The notes below the pieces were generated by a model. The model was not told the origin of the DNA and did not search any database. It worked only from the letters and a program-made list of their open reading frames with translations. Made by a program: the position numbers and the translations under genes. From positions 33,777 through 97,776 of the forward strand of contig NZ_PYWM01000021.1 of the NCBI RefSeq assembly GCF_003049665.1: a DNA stretch of 64,000 nucleotides, given 5' to 3'. Origin of the DNA: Lysinibacillus mangiferihumi. Lineage in GTDB: Bacteria; Bacillota; Bacilli; Bacillales_A; Planococcaceae. This document shows positions 1-9,354 of the stretch, one piece after another (position 1 is the first letter of the stretch; each line of letters opens with the position of its first letter).

Positions 1-1
1 A

Positions 2-919
2 AAGTTAGAAAATGAAAATTTATATCCTTCTTTAATAGCTGCCATACCTAATTCATATTGTGGTATTTTAATTAATCCTGATATCGCAACTAACGAAAGG
101 AAAAGTGTTTTAAAGGCTTTAATGTATTTCTTTAACATTTTAGCCGAACATATTGACAGTAAAATTCATGGATTGTGTTATATACCTGAACATATATATG
201 GTGATATTAATGAACACCTCCCAGAAGGATATTGTAAATTGACTGTAGGAGCTGATTCAGTTTTATCAATCCCTTGGTTATCATTTGATGAATACTTAAT
301 GAATTTTAACGATAAGAGAAGGAATAAAATTAGAAGGGAAATAAAGGAGTTTAAAAGTTCTGGATTAAAAGTTGAGGTTTTATGTGGAGCGCAAGCACTT
401 TCTGAAGATTTAATTAAATTGCAATTATCATTACGTTCTAAATATGGTCATGGAGGCGATCCTGAAAAATTAAGCAAAAGCTTTCAGATTATGAAAGACT
501 ATTTGGACGATAGTATTGTAGTATTTAATGCCATACTTAAAGATGAAATTGTAGGATTTGTTCTATTTTTTAGACAAGATAATAAAATGTATGCTCACTT
601 ATCAGGATTTGATTACGAAAAGTTAGTTAATGCGTTTTGCTATCCTAATTTGTGTTTTTATGAACCCATAAAATACGCGATAAATGAGGGAATTAATCAA
701 ATCTATTATGGATTATCTTCTTATGAAGCAAAAGTAAGACGAGGTTGTGAATTAGTAGAGTTAGGTGCATATATATCTTTTAATACTAAAATAAGGAATA
801 ATGCTATATTGGAGGAAATTTCAGAGCTTTTATCTTTTAGTGAAAAACAACAACTAAATCACTTTCACGAAATGGTTTCTAAACCCAAAAATACAAAAAT
901 AGGTAGGTATTATTTATGA
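2..919 (+). CDS. FemAB/GNAT-like acyl- or aminoacyl-transferase, 5' end missing
   Basis: The frame is open from the first bases of the window, through an internal ATG at 122, to a stop at 919, so the true start lies upstream; at least 305 residues are visible. The segment FDEYLMNFNDKRRNKIRRE, followed by a domain ending in FYEPIKYAINEGINQIYYGL, resembles the BioF2/FemAB-like GNAT superfamily (Acetyltransf_6 or peptidogalycan-type domains). Known members attach acyl groups or tRNA-borne amino acids to an amine. The stop overlaps the next gene by four bases (ATGA), so it is the first visible gene of a co-translated operon with two ATP-grasp ligases. Inference: it adds one building block to a peptide-like product. 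The substrate cannot be read from sequence. Confidence 0.7.
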   Translation, partial: KLENENLYPSLIAAIPNSYCGILINPDIATNERKSVLKALMYFFNILAEHIDSKIHGLCYIPEHIYGDINEHLPEGYCKLTVGADSVLSIPWLSFDEYLMNFNDKRRNKIRREIKEFKSSGLKVEVLCGAQALSEDLIKLQLSLRSKYGHGGDPEKLSKSFQIMKDYLDDSIVVFNAILKDEIVGFVLFFRQDNKMYAHLSGFDYEKLVNAFCYPNLCFYEPIKYAINEGINQIYYGLSSYEAKVRRGCELVELGAYISFNTKIRNNAILEEISELLSFSEKQQLNHFHEMVSKPKNTKIGRYYL

Positions 920-2190
920 GAAATACTCGTAATCGCCTTTTAATAGTCGATGCACCTGGAGGTCCTGCACCATCTGTATATTTGCCCATGCTTTCAGATG
1001 AGTTTGAAGTAGGGGTAGCCTTGGTTGTATCTGAAAATTCAGTTGTTTTAGAAGAAAGATTAAACTTTTTGGGAGAAAGAGTGCAAGTATATATAATTGA
1101 AAATCGTTTAAATCTTAAAGAAGAACTTGAAGAAATTTCTAATTTATTTAATGCAGAAGGGTTGCTCGCTTTTAGTGAAAGAATTGTTCATGATGTAAAT
1201 GAAGTAGCTAGAAAATTAAATTTGCCATCAAATCCCACCTGGGTTCAAAAATGTTTATATAATAAGGAGCACCAGCGTACTGCTTTATCTCATGGCGGAT
1301 TGGTTATTCCAAAAGTATATAAAATATTAGATTATCCAGACTTGAAAGCTGCAGCAAAAGAGGTTGGATTTCCAGCAGTATTAAAGCCATTAATCGGAAT
1401 TGGTAGTTTATCTACTTATGAAGTTCAATCAATAGAAGAATTAGAAGAAATTTATTATACAGCAATAGATTTATATAAAACTGATGCTCGTATACAAGCC
1501 GTACCTAATTTTTTATTGGAAGAAAAGATACCCGGGTTTAATTGGCATGGTGATGACCGTTATGGAGATCATGTTAGCGTTGAATCTATAGTGTCAAATG
1601 GAGAGATAGTACATCTAACTGTTACTGATAAATTACCATTAGCATTTCCTTTTCGTGAAACGGGTGACATTATGCCGACTATTTTATCTGATTTTCAAGT
1701 TGAAAATTTATATAAGGAAGCAGAGCTTGCTATCCGTGCGCTTGGTATAGAAGTCGGGGCTGTACATACTGAAATTAAATTGACAAAAGAGGGTCCTAGA
1801 ATAATAGAGGTCAATGGCCGTGTTGGCGGTGGAATTACAGAGATGTTATCTTATTCTGCTGACTATAATATTATAAATGAATTAGCTAAAGTTGCTGTTG
1901 GTATGCCTCTTTCAAAGAAAAAGCCAGATTTTAAATCATATTGTGGATTTTTCACTCCTCAGCCTCCAGCATTAGACATTGAATTAGAGAAAGTGCCTAA
2001 TCTGGATGAATTATTGGCTATGGAAAGTGTAAGAGAGGCTGTGATAGTGTATTCAGTTGGAATGAAACCTGATTGGAAAATTGGTACGGGAAGTAATTTA
2101 CTTAGAGTATTAGCAGTTTCAGATAATAAAGAAGAAATTTTAGCACTAGGTACTAGACTAATAAATCTTAGCTTATTTAGCTTTAAGTAA
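916..2190 (+). CDS. ATP-grasp carboxylate-amine ligase (first copy)
   Basis: This 424-residue protein is an ATP-grasp enzyme, the family that activates a carboxylate as acyl phosphate and joins it to an amine or thiol. Residues about 1-100 form the N-terminal domain. AVLKPLIGIGS (about 154-164) carries the ATP-binding lysine and loop. HTEIK (about 284) and EVNGRVGGG (about 298-306) supply the metal ligands Glu and Asn and the conserved Arg. Length and motifs fit the L-amino-acid ligase branch (BacD/YwfE-like) better than the purine enzymes. It overlaps the upstream transferase by four bases and is followed by a signal-less binding protein and a second ATP-grasp gene that differs at the metal motif. 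Inference: one of two successive amide-forming steps. Confidence 0.85.
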   Translation: MRNTRNRLLIVDAPGGPAPSVYLPMLSDEFEVGVALVVSENSVVLEERLNFLGERVQVYIIENRLNLKEELEEISNLFNAEGLLAFSERIVHDVNEVARKLNLPSNPTWVQKCLYNKEHQRTALSHGGLVIPKVYKILDYPDLKAAAKEVGFPAVLKPLIGIGSLSTYEVQSIEELEEIYYTAIDLYKTDARIQAVPNFLLEEKIPGFNWHGDDRYGDHVSVESIVSNGEIVHLTVTDKLPLAFPFRETGDIMPTILSDFQVENLYKEAELAIRALGIEVGAVHTEIKLTKEGPRIIEVNGRVGGGITEMLSYSADYNIINELAKVAVGMPLSKKKPDFKSYCGFFTPQPPALDIELEKVPNLDELLAMESVREAVIVYSVGMKPDWKIGTGSNLLRVLAVSDNKEEILALGTRLINLSLFSFK

Positions 2191-2221
2191 TAAATAATTT
2201 ATTATAGAAAGGTTGAAAGAA

Positions 2222-3769
2222 ATGGATAAAAAGAATGCAATAAGTGTATTTATGGGTGAGCCAACTTCCATCGATCCTTGTTATGGATCCGAACATGATG
2301 GTGCATTAGTATTACGATTTTTGAGCGATCCATTAATAGATTTCACTCCCGATACCGGAGAAGCTAAACCAGCGGCGGCTAAATCATGGCAAGTAGAGGA
2401 TGATGGATATACTATACGTTTATTTTTACGTGAAAATGTTTTCTTTCATCATGGTAGAAATGTTACTGCTGAAGATTATATTTATTCATGGAATCGATTA
2501 GTAAGCCCTTCTCAAAATTCAGAACTTTCGTATCATTTAAGCAGTATAAAAGGGTTTGATGAAGTTCGTTCCGGTATATCAAATCAAATGAGTGGTTTGA
2601 AAGCAATAGGAACATTTGAGTTATTAGTGTCTATGAGTGAACCTTTTGCGGAAGTTCCGGCCCTTTTTGGACACCATTGTATAGCTGCTGTACCTAAAGA
2701 GTTAGTCGAATCAAATCCTGAGAAATTTAAAGATAATGTTATTTCTACAGGCCCATATATGTTGGCTGAACCTTGGGCACATAATAAATATGTTCGTTTA
2801 AAACGTTTTGATAAGTATTATGAAGGTAATGAAGCATTTATAGATGGGGGAAAGGGATATTTAGATGAAATAGAATTCCGTATTTACGAGGATATTAATG
2901 ATGCATATTCAGATTGGAAGGAAGGAAAATTAGATATTACCAAAGTACCGCCTACATGTTTGAATGAAGCAATGTCTTATGGAGATAATTTCCGTAGTAC
3001 TCAATGTGCATTAATGCAATATATTGGATTTCCTAATAATATCCCTCCTTTTAATAATAAATTAGTTAGACAAGCAATAGCATTGGGAACGAAACGTAAA
3101 AATATAATTGACAAGGTGTTTTCTGGTACTCGTCCTTTAGCAACTAGTATAATTCCACCAAATATAAAATCTAATCACGAAGAAGATATTAATAATAATG
3201 AAAATATTTTACTTTGTGAGCCAGATGTGGATAAAGCTCTTAATTTACTTGAACAGGCGGGTATGAAGCTACCTTTAAAAGTTCCTTTTTATTATAACTC
3301 TGGTTTAGGACATGAATCATGGATTAATGAGATAAAACAGCAGCTCGCACAAATAAAAATCGAACTTGATTTAAAACCTTTACCTTGGGGAGGATTTTTA
3401 AATAAACTTCAAAATGGGATAGATGGTATGTTTAGAATGACCTGGGCAATTGATTGTCCAAGTCCGGATAATGTATTATTTTCTCTATTTCATTCAAATT
3501 CTATTGGTATGGACAATTTTTCTAATTTCTCTGATGTTAAATTTGATGCTACTTTAAAAGAGGCACGTTCAATTCTCGACACTGAACAACGAATGTTAAA
3601 ATATCAAGAAGCCGAGAATATAATTATTAATCAATTACCTATTTTGCCGTTATGGTACGGAATACAGTATCACATGGTTTCTTTAAACCGCTTTGAATTT
3701 TTAGGGAATCGAGTTATTGATATTTTTGGCGAACCTGTTTTACGCCATGTAAAAATGAGGATTGATTAA
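2222..3769 (+). CDS. Oligopeptide-binding (SBP_bac_5) protein lacking a signal peptide
   Basis: The 515-residue product is a full-length family 5 solute-binding protein, the OppA/DppA fold. Its N-terminal domain starts at once with MDKKNAISVFMGEPTSIDP, then the characteristic AKSWQVEDDGYTIRLFLREN and NVTAEDYIYSWNR segments. There is no signal peptide or lipobox cysteine. The ATG at 2222 is chosen because GAAAGG lies nine bases upstream; the TTG at 2213 directly abuts that site and adds only three residues. A cytoplasmic copy of this normally exported family is unusual; the known precedent is the C-terminal domain of SgrR regulators. No ABC permease genes are adjacent. It may be a product sensor, a carrier or chaperone for a peptide intermediate, or an enzyme; this is inference. 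Confidence 0.8.
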   Translation: MDKKNAISVFMGEPTSIDPCYGSEHDGALVLRFLSDPLIDFTPDTGEAKPAAAKSWQVEDDGYTIRLFLRENVFFHHGRNVTAEDYIYSWNRLVSPSQNSELSYHLSSIKGFDEVRSGISNQMSGLKAIGTFELLVSMSEPFAEVPALFGHHCIAAVPKELVESNPEKFKDNVISTGPYMLAEPWAHNKYVRLKRFDKYYEGNEAFIDGGKGYLDEIEFRIYEDINDAYSDWKEGKLDITKVPPTCLNEAMSYGDNFRSTQCALMQYIGFPNNIPPFNNKLVRQAIALGTKRKNIIDKVFSGTRPLATSIIPPNIKSNHEEDINNNENILLCEPDVDKALNLLEQAGMKLPLKVPFYYNSGLGHESWINEIKQQLAQIKIELDLKPLPWGGFLNKLQNGIDGMFRMTWAIDCPSPDNVLFSLFHSNSIGMDNFSNFSDVKFDATLKEARSILDTEQRMLKYQEAENIIINQLPILPLWYGIQYHMVSLNRFEFLGNRVIDIFGEPVLRHVKMRID

Positions 3770-3803
3770 TCAAAATTTAACTCTAAAGGGGGATCTATTC
3801 ATA

Positions 3804-5084
3804 ATGAATCGTAATGAAAAATCAAGTGAACCATTATTTGGGGATTGTAAGCATGTTTTAATTATTGGAGGGGGTTCTGACCTTGTTCCTATGCTACGTA
3901 ATGTAGATAAAAATATTAGAACTTCCGTTTTTTGCCGGCCTTCTATACTAAATTTTGTTTATGAAATTGAAAAAAATAATACGGTTTTAATAATCAAAGA
4001 AGAAGCAAGTATACAAGAATGGATAGAATATGCTAGGTCCCTTCACAAGGTTGATCCTTTTGATTCAGTTGTTTCTTTTGCAGAAATCGATCAAGATAAA
4101 GCAGCAGCCATAAGTGAATCATTAGGGTTAAATTATCATAGTGTTTCCACAGTTGAATGGGTTCACAATAAGTTTCAAATGCGAAATCGTTTACGGATGA
4201 CAGGGGTAGAAGATATCCCTAATAAATTGGTTATCTATGCTGAAGAAATAAATGAATTTGGAAATAAATATGGATACCCATTAATTGTTAAGCCTAGTAA
4301 AGGACGTGCTAGTGTTGGAGTTTCAATAATTCAAGAATCAGAAGAAATTTTTGAGAAAATGGATTATTCAATCAAAAGTAAAATTCCTCGATTAGAGCAA
4401 TCTTCATTGATAGTAGAACCTTATTTAAAAGGTAAGGAATATAGTGTAGAGGCAATTTCTGAAAATGGGCAACATTTAATACTTGCAATTGTCGAAAAAT
4501 ATAAACATGAGCTTAATAAAGTGGAAATAGGTCATATGGTACCAGCTGAATTAGATTTAAACACTTATAAGGAAATTGAGAATCATATTATTAAGGTATT
4601 AGATGCATTAGAAATTAAATTTGGGGTAACTCATACTGAGATTATGTTAACGGATAAGGGACCTCGTGTTATTGAAACGCATGTTAGATTAGCTGGAGAT
4701 GATATTCCTTTGTTAATTAAAGATTCGTTAGGCGTTGATATGATGAAATATATTGTGGAACAGGCGGCGGGTTACTCTATTTATGATAGATTAAAACAGG
4801 AGATTGAAAAGGGAAAGAAAACTCAAAAAGGCGCAGCAATATGGTTTATTAACACAGAATTAGAAGGCAAATTATGTGGTATAGAAAATATTGACCAAAT
4901 AACTAAAACTGTAGGAGTTGTTGAATTTATACCGTCTTATGAAATTGGTATGTATCTAGAAGGTCTTAAGAGCTCATATTCTCGATTAGGTTCAATTCGT
5001 ACTACTGCCGAAACTCCTGTAAAAGCTATAAATTTAGCAAAAGACTTAGCAGATAAAGTGAAGATATCTATAAGTAATAAATAA
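3804..5084 (+). CDS. ATP-grasp carboxylate-amine ligase (second copy)
   Basis: The 426-residue ATP-grasp protein starts at ATG 3804 after the strong site AAAGGGGGATC; an upstream in-frame TTG at 3762 lies inside the previous gene and has no such site. LIVKPSKGRAS (about 160-170) is the ATP-lysine loop, IVEPYLKGKEYSVE (about 203-216) the adenine-side segment, and HTEI (about 277) with ETHVRLAGDD (about 291-300) the metal site. The usual E-x-N is E-x-H here, a variant found in a different ATP-grasp branch from the first copy. The two ligases are therefore not recent duplicates and probably use different substrates. It is read in the same operon, 37 bases before the exporter. Confidence 0.85.
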   Translation: MNRNEKSSEPLFGDCKHVLIIGGGSDLVPMLRNVDKNIRTSVFCRPSILNFVYEIEKNNTVLIIKEEASIQEWIEYARSLHKVDPFDSVVSFAEIDQDKAAAISESLGLNYHSVSTVEWVHNKFQMRNRLRMTGVEDIPNKLVIYAEEINEFGNKYGYPLIVKPSKGRASVGVSIIQESEEIFEKMDYSIKSKIPRLEQSSLIVEPYLKGKEYSVEAISENGQHLILAIVEKYKHELNKVEIGHMVPAELDLNTYKEIENHIIKVLDALEIKFGVTHTEIMLTDKGPRVIETHVRLAGDDIPLLIKDSLGVDMMKYIVEQAAGYSIYDRLKQEIEKGKKTQKGAAIWFINTELEGKLCGIENIDQITKTVGVVEFIPSYEIGMYLEGLKSSYSRLGSIRTTAETPVKAINLAKDLADKVKISISNK

Positions 5085-5120
5085 TTAGAGGCACCATTGT
5101 AATTAATAGGAGGATACCCG

Positions 5121-6392
5121 ATGGCGTTAACGCGCTTTATATTACAACACATAGATAGAAAATCTAAATACTTATTATTAAATGTGCTATTCACTAATAT
5201 AGGACTTAGCGGTCTTACTTTGCTGACTGGTATTCTAATATATGATATAACAGGTTCATTAATGGCATTTGCCTTTACGCTGGTTTCCGGGTTTATTATA
5301 GATTTAGCTGGACAATTCTTTGCTGGGGGAATTCTTGATCGTATAAATCCAAATAAGGTTTCTATTATTATTAATCTTTCTAGGGGATTGCTAATAATTA
5401 TAGCAGGTCTTATTGTTATAATAATGGGTAGTGTTACAAGTGTAATATTTCTTTCTTTATTTATGTCGTTAGTGGGACCTGCGTATCGTGCAAGCGTCTT
5501 TGCAATTTCACCATTACTGGTAAATCAGAAGTTTCTCAGCCAATTCAATGCATTTCGTGTAGGAGTTATGCAAGTTGGCCAGTTAATAGGATTAGGTCTA
5601 GCAACCCTTGTTTTGGCATTAACTAATCAGGAAATAGCTTTTACTTCTATTGCGATATGGTTTTTATTGGGGGCACTTATGATGATTCTTCTAGGAGATT
5701 TACCGCTTAAGAATAAAGTATTATTAAATAGGGTATTCAGTATAAAAAATACCTTATTAGAATGGAAAGAGTTATTTTTGGCATTTAAAGTAGCTCCAAG
5801 TATATATTTCCATATATTAATATCCAGTAGTGGATTATTAATTGCCTCTATATTTAGTTTATTAATTGTTCCATTAAATGAATTTTTTCAAGGAAAAGAA
5901 ATTGGATATTTAATATTAGATGGTGGATTTACAGTAGGGGCTATTCTTGCATCACTAATTCTTTCCAAATTAAGTAATTTAAATAGTTATACTTATATAG
6001 TTGTTAATGTTTGTTTGTTAGTGTCTACAGTTTCGATTTTTATATTAGGTTATGGTAATATAATTCTTGCTGGATTGTTGATGTTTGTTATAGGTATATC
6101 AACTACAAGTTTAATGATATGTTTAGATAGCTCCCTACAAATACGAGTAGGAAATAAATTTCTTGGCAGAACGGCTTTATTTCAAGATATGTTTATGTCA
6201 CTAATTTCTATAATATTTGTACCTATTATTGCTAATACAATGGAGAGACAAGGAATCCAAACAGCCTTAAATTTCTCTTCGCTAGTATTATTAATATATC
6301 TTATTATAACTGTTTTTTTAGGTTCTAATATAATTTTTGGCAAACAAATGTTTAAAAAACCTATAAAAAATAATATAACTATTGAACCTTAG
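5121..6392 (+). CDS. MFS exporter of the ATP-grasp operon
   Basis: This 423-residue polytopic membrane protein starts after TAGGAGGATACCCG. It has about twelve hydrophobic segments, and the loop GGILDRINPNKV (about 73-84) after the second segment corresponds to the MFS signature loop, as in the multidrug and macrolide efflux (MdtH/MefA-like) subfamily. Being the last gene of the cassette, it most likely exports the finished product or confers self-resistance; that role is inference from context. A short inverted pair TTGCAACA/TGTTGCAA follows (6398-6441), and its right arm belongs to an IS6-type end, so the cassette stops at insertion-sequence debris. Confidence 0.85.
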   Translation: MALTRFILQHIDRKSKYLLLNVLFTNIGLSGLTLLTGILIYDITGSLMAFAFTLVSGFIIDLAGQFFAGGILDRINPNKVSIIINLSRGLLIIIAGLIVIIMGSVTSVIFLSLFMSLVGPAYRASVFAISPLLVNQKFLSQFNAFRVGVMQVGQLIGLGLATLVLALTNQEIAFTSIAIWFLLGALMMILLGDLPLKNKVLLNRVFSIKNTLLEWKELFLAFKVAPSIYFHILISSSGLLIASIFSLLIVPLNEFFQGKEIGYLILDGGFTVGAILASLILSKLSNLNSYTYIVVNVCLLVSTVSIFILGYGNIILAGLLMFVIGISTTSLMICLDSSLQIRVGNKFLGRTALFQDMFMSLISIIFVPIIANTMERQGIQTALNFSSLVLLIYLIITVFLGSNIIFGKQMFKKPIKNNITIEP

Positions 6393-6428
6393 AGGTTGCA
6401 ACAAAGTCATATGACATAGGCTTTAAAG

Positions 6429-6663
6429 GGTTCTGTTGCAAACACTTGAAGAAAATATAAAAAAGTGAATGATTTCCAGTGACCCCTGGTCTAAGCAACT
6501 AACCCAAACAGTTGATGGATGAATTCCTTTTTTGATCATGTGCATAGCCTCTACCAGCAATAATTCGTTTGGCAGTCCGTATGGACTTTAATCCAAGCAT
6601 CGAGCGAATTCGTTTTTTAATAAAGAGATAATCCTGCTCCACGATATTGTTGAGATATTTAAC
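6429..6663 (-). mobile_element. IS6 (IS26/IS240-type) 3'-end remnant
   Basis: On the minus strand a fragment reads VKYLNNIVEQDYLFIKKRIR then SMLGLKSIRTAKRIIAG, matching the C-terminal part of IS6-family transposases. After a one-base frame slip it continues VEAMHMIKKGIHPS. The element edge GGTTCTGTTGCAAA at 6429 is the typical IS6 terminal inverted repeat. The 5' half and the other terminus are missing, so it is inactive. It abuts the truncated IS21 transposase, which suggests an IS6 insertion or one-ended deletion shaped this junction. Confidence 0.75.
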
Positions 6664-7795
6664 TTGCCTGCGATGAGCTCCGTGTTATAATAAATCCATA
6701 CTTGATCATCATATACTTGTAACCCTACTTTCTTACCTTCATACTTTGCAGATACTGAATACTGGTTCAATCTGTAGGAAATCATGTTGGATGCATTGAC
6801 TTTTACAAGCGTATGTTTGATGCGATAGGAATCTCTTACTTTTTAGTTGGTAACTGGAGTAAGTGATTCCTTTCTTTTTTAAATTCAAAAATCGGAATTT
6901 TCCCAGTGCCTTGATGAATTTCACGGTTGATACGATTACATAAATCTTGAACAAATTGATGCAGTTCTTCTAAGGTCAATAGACCTTGATACGCATGGAT
7001 TTCATCTAATATTTTCATTGTGGTTTCTACTTTTCCTTTTGTACGTGGACGCCCAGTGATACATGGCCGGACTATAAAGCCAAAGTCTTTTGCGAATTGT
7101 GCAAATTTCGTATTCACTTTGCCTGGAAAGTGTTCTGTTCGGGCCTCATCCATGACGGTTTTCATATTGTCAGTCACTAATTCCGCAGGCACATCACCAA
7201 GCGCTTCAAATGTTTCTGTTAAGAAGGAAAGTAGAACACTTTGCGACTTCGATATACTCAAATGGAATGTACGTAATCTTGATTGTGCAAGGATTAGTAC
7301 TGCTACGTTCACTTCAACTTGTTCACCATCTTTTGTTTCGTATGAAATGCTCTCTTTCCAATCTAATTGCGCTTGTTTTCCAGGCGGTGTTTCGAAACGT
7401 GCTGCTCCTTTAGGGGAGACAATTCGTTTATCTTCCTCAAAATACGCCTTAAATTCAGGTGTTCGCGCAATATATGCTCTAAAGGCAGATGCTGAACAAT
7501 CCAGTTCATGATTGTCTTTTAAATATTGCCAGAGCACTCGACGATAATAGAACTTCTGCGTGGAATCTTCAGAAAGAAGAGCTGCGATTATTTGATAGTG
7601 TTCATCTATTTTCGATGGCTTATTACGCGTCCTTTTAGGAATAAAACCATCCAAATAGTGATCAATCGTTCTACGATCTACGTCTAATTCCCTAGCTAAT
7701 TGACTCTTATTAATTTTCATTTTTAACTGCTCCATTAGTTGTTTAAATTTTTGGTAAGTCTGAAAGACTCTTGATTTCCAAATCCATTTCAACAT
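6664..7795 (-). pseudogene. istA: IS21-family transposase istA, frameshifted and 3'-truncated
   Basis: The first 319 codons carry an N-terminal helix-turn-helix (KSQLARELDVDRRTIDHYL) and the DDE transposase core: LDWKES, VTDNMKT and KGKVETTMKIL supply the acidic residues. The frame stops at 6836 after LLQLPTKK. Shifting by one base at that point restores the family sequence VRDSYRIKHTLVKVNASN and then MISYRLNQYSV to about 6664, where IS6-like sequence replaces the C-terminus. The helper ATPase gene istB is absent. The 236 bases upstream (7796-8031) show no gene and probably include the IS end and the promoter of the next gene. The element cannot move by itself. Confidence 0.85.
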
Positions 7796-8031
7796 TTAGC
7801 GCCATGTGCATACTAATCACCTCTAGATTAGTATGAAAAAGAAAATCAATTCTGTACATAGTTATTCAAGCAAAAGTGTGCATATTTACATTATCATTTG
7901 TAATTTGGGAACGTTATTAGGTTTATTTATGTATACGATATAAATCCTTAATGCACTATGCACCCGTTGAACGACTAATCTTACGCATAACATCCTCATA
8001 AAAACAGATAATATGGTGAGGTGACTAAAAT

Positions 8032-8817
8032 ATGTTAAAGACTAAGATTAGTTATATTATTTGTTTTTCAATTATTTTAAACTTGTTTGTTTACAGTAAG
8101 TCCATAAATGCAAACTCGATTGAGTTACCCTTTTCGCAAACGAATAGTGATCAAAGTAAACACAAACAAATTCAGGAATTAGAACAACGTTTAGATAGCC
8201 TCGAACCACCTAAACCCACCACTATTCTTGATTCACCCTTTCCCTTTGAAAAAGGGGCAGATCAGCATTTTCCTACTGATGACCTTCCCATTCCAGTAGC
8301 AATAAAAGAAGGAACAAAAATTCCATTCAATGTAATAGTAAGGGAGCCAGACTATATTAGACCAATATACGAAGAACAATGGCATAGCACATATTGGGGT
8401 GGGAGATGGAGTTACGTTCCCTCTAGAATCCATTATGCTCAACACCGCATATTTCCTTTTTACGCCATTGGAATTTCTGCTGAATTAAATTTCCAGCAGA
8501 ATGTGGGTATAGCTTTTCCTACTGAAATAAATGAAACAGACCTTGACCTGTATATAGTTGTATTTCAAACAAATATCACAGATGTTTATACAAAAGGTAA
8601 TCAAGTTGTTGTTGTTGGAACACCTAAACGAAATGGAGTTGATGTTATTAGCATTAAAACAGGTGATATAAACCCAAGTAATATAGAGAAGTATTTATTA
8701 GTTCAATTAGCAACGGATGGAGCTGAACTTGATTATTCTTTAATTGAGTATGAACCACCAGATTATTGGTTACAGCAAAAACAAAGAAATGAACATGAAA
8801 AATCTAAAAAAAAGTGA
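8032..8817 (+). CDS. Secreted protein of unknown function
   Basis: The 261-residue product starts after GGTGAGGTGACTAAAAT with a clear signal peptide: lysines, then a hydrophobic core (about 7-22), and a likely cleavage site after SINA near residue 27. The mature part has a charged, coiled-coil-prone stretch with QELEQRLDSLE, a proline-rich linker, then a globular part rich in Trp and Tyr (EEQWHSTYWGGRWSYVP), and a Lys/Glu-rich tail. I do not recognise the family. It is transcribed alone, with a hairpin directly after the stop and insertion-sequence debris before it, so it is probably a transferred single-gene unit that acts outside the membrane. Confidence 0.65.
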   Translation: MLKTKISYIICFSIILNLFVYSKSINANSIELPFSQTNSDQSKHKQIQELEQRLDSLEPPKPTTILDSPFPFEKGADQHFPTDDLPIPVAIKEGTKIPFNVIVREPDYIRPIYEEQWHSTYWGGRWSYVPSRIHYAQHRIFPFYAIGISAELNFQQNVGIAFPTEINETDLDLYIVVFQTNITDVYTKGNQVVVVGTPKRNGVDVISIKTGDINPSNIEKYLLVQLATDGAELDYSLIEYEPPDYWLQQKQRNEHEKSKKK

Positions 8818-8823
8818 ACCTTT

Positions 8824-8848
8824 GCCTTATCAAGTTACTTGATAAGGC
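8824..8848 (+). terminator. Hairpin after the secreted-protein gene
   Basis: GCCTTATCAAGT and its exact complement ACTTGATAAGGC are separated by a single base, starting six bases after the stop codon. The uridine tail is weak (TGTTATATT). Confidence 0.6.
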
Positions 8849-8912
8849 TGTTATATTAAATAATCAATCTTCTTCAACACTTTGCTTCGTTAGTCGAATA
8901 AAAAACCTCCCC

Positions 8913-8937
8913 AAAGCGTCGTTTGAGGACGCTTTTA
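8913..8937. terminator. Short AAAGCGTC/GACGCTTT hairpin with T run
   Basis: An eight-base stem with a short loop is followed by TTTT. It may end transcription from either side in this otherwise non-coding stretch. Apart from the listed fragment and repeat, nothing gene-like is seen between 8818 and 9354. Confidence 0.5.
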
Positions 8938-9017
8938 TCGTTCAGTCACCAAAGTGGTGTTTGGTACTTTATCTATCTTCATAAATAACTAAAATTATCT
9001 TACCACTCATAATTAAT

Positions 9018-9130
9018 CTACGTTGTCCAATGGTAATTGCCAGTACCGATAAGACCGATACGAGGTGCAAAGAAATCATTGTAAATGCCGAATAATGCAA
9101 TGCACAAAACGGCAACACCACAAAAGATAA
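9018..9130 (-). pseudogene. 3' fragment of an unidentified membrane-protein gene
   Basis: On the minus strand an open frame without a start reads a hydrophobic stretch (IIFCGVAVLCIALFGIY) followed by NDFFAPRIGLIGTGNYHWTT and a stop. It looks like the last transmembrane segment and tail of a membrane protein. Its upstream end coincides with the left border of the 138-bp repeat, so insertion of the repeat, or a deletion at it, probably removed the rest of the gene. The family is not identified. Confidence 0.4.
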
Positions 9131-9268
9131 TGTCACTTTAGGAGGTAAATTGCGCTTATTTCAAGTGTTATTTTGCACTATAAGTAAATATAAAAAAGCC
9201 CAATTTCTCGCATTAAAATTAAGAAATTGGGCTTTTATTGTTGCTCCGGAAAAGCGCCCGATTGTTGA
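9131..9268. repeat. 138-bp direct repeat, left copy, with internal bidirectional terminator
   Basis: This copy matches the one at 10849-10986 over 138 bases with roughly a dozen differences and no gaps that I can see. It starts TGTCACTTTAGGAGGTAA and ends CCGATTGTTGAA. It contains a strong hairpin, AAAAGCCCAATTTCT with its exact complement (9194-9235), flanked by A and T runs, so it can act as a terminator in both directions. The two copies bracket the sigma/anti-sigma operon. Confidence 0.8.
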
Positions 9269-9354
9269 AAATCGTTATTGAACCAAAGTACCCGTTAGTG
9301 AAAAAGCTAAGATATTATAAAATAATTGCTCCTATAAACGAACTAATGAAATTT

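Noticed and set aside
4937..5194. 85-codon minus-strand frame between the second ATP-grasp gene and the exporter
   Set aside because: It is opposite two coding frames, has no ribosome site and encodes nothing recognisable.
7020..7511. 163-codon plus-strand frame opposite istA
   Set aside because: It is the antisense shadow of the IS21 transposase, which has clear DDE motifs on the minus strand.
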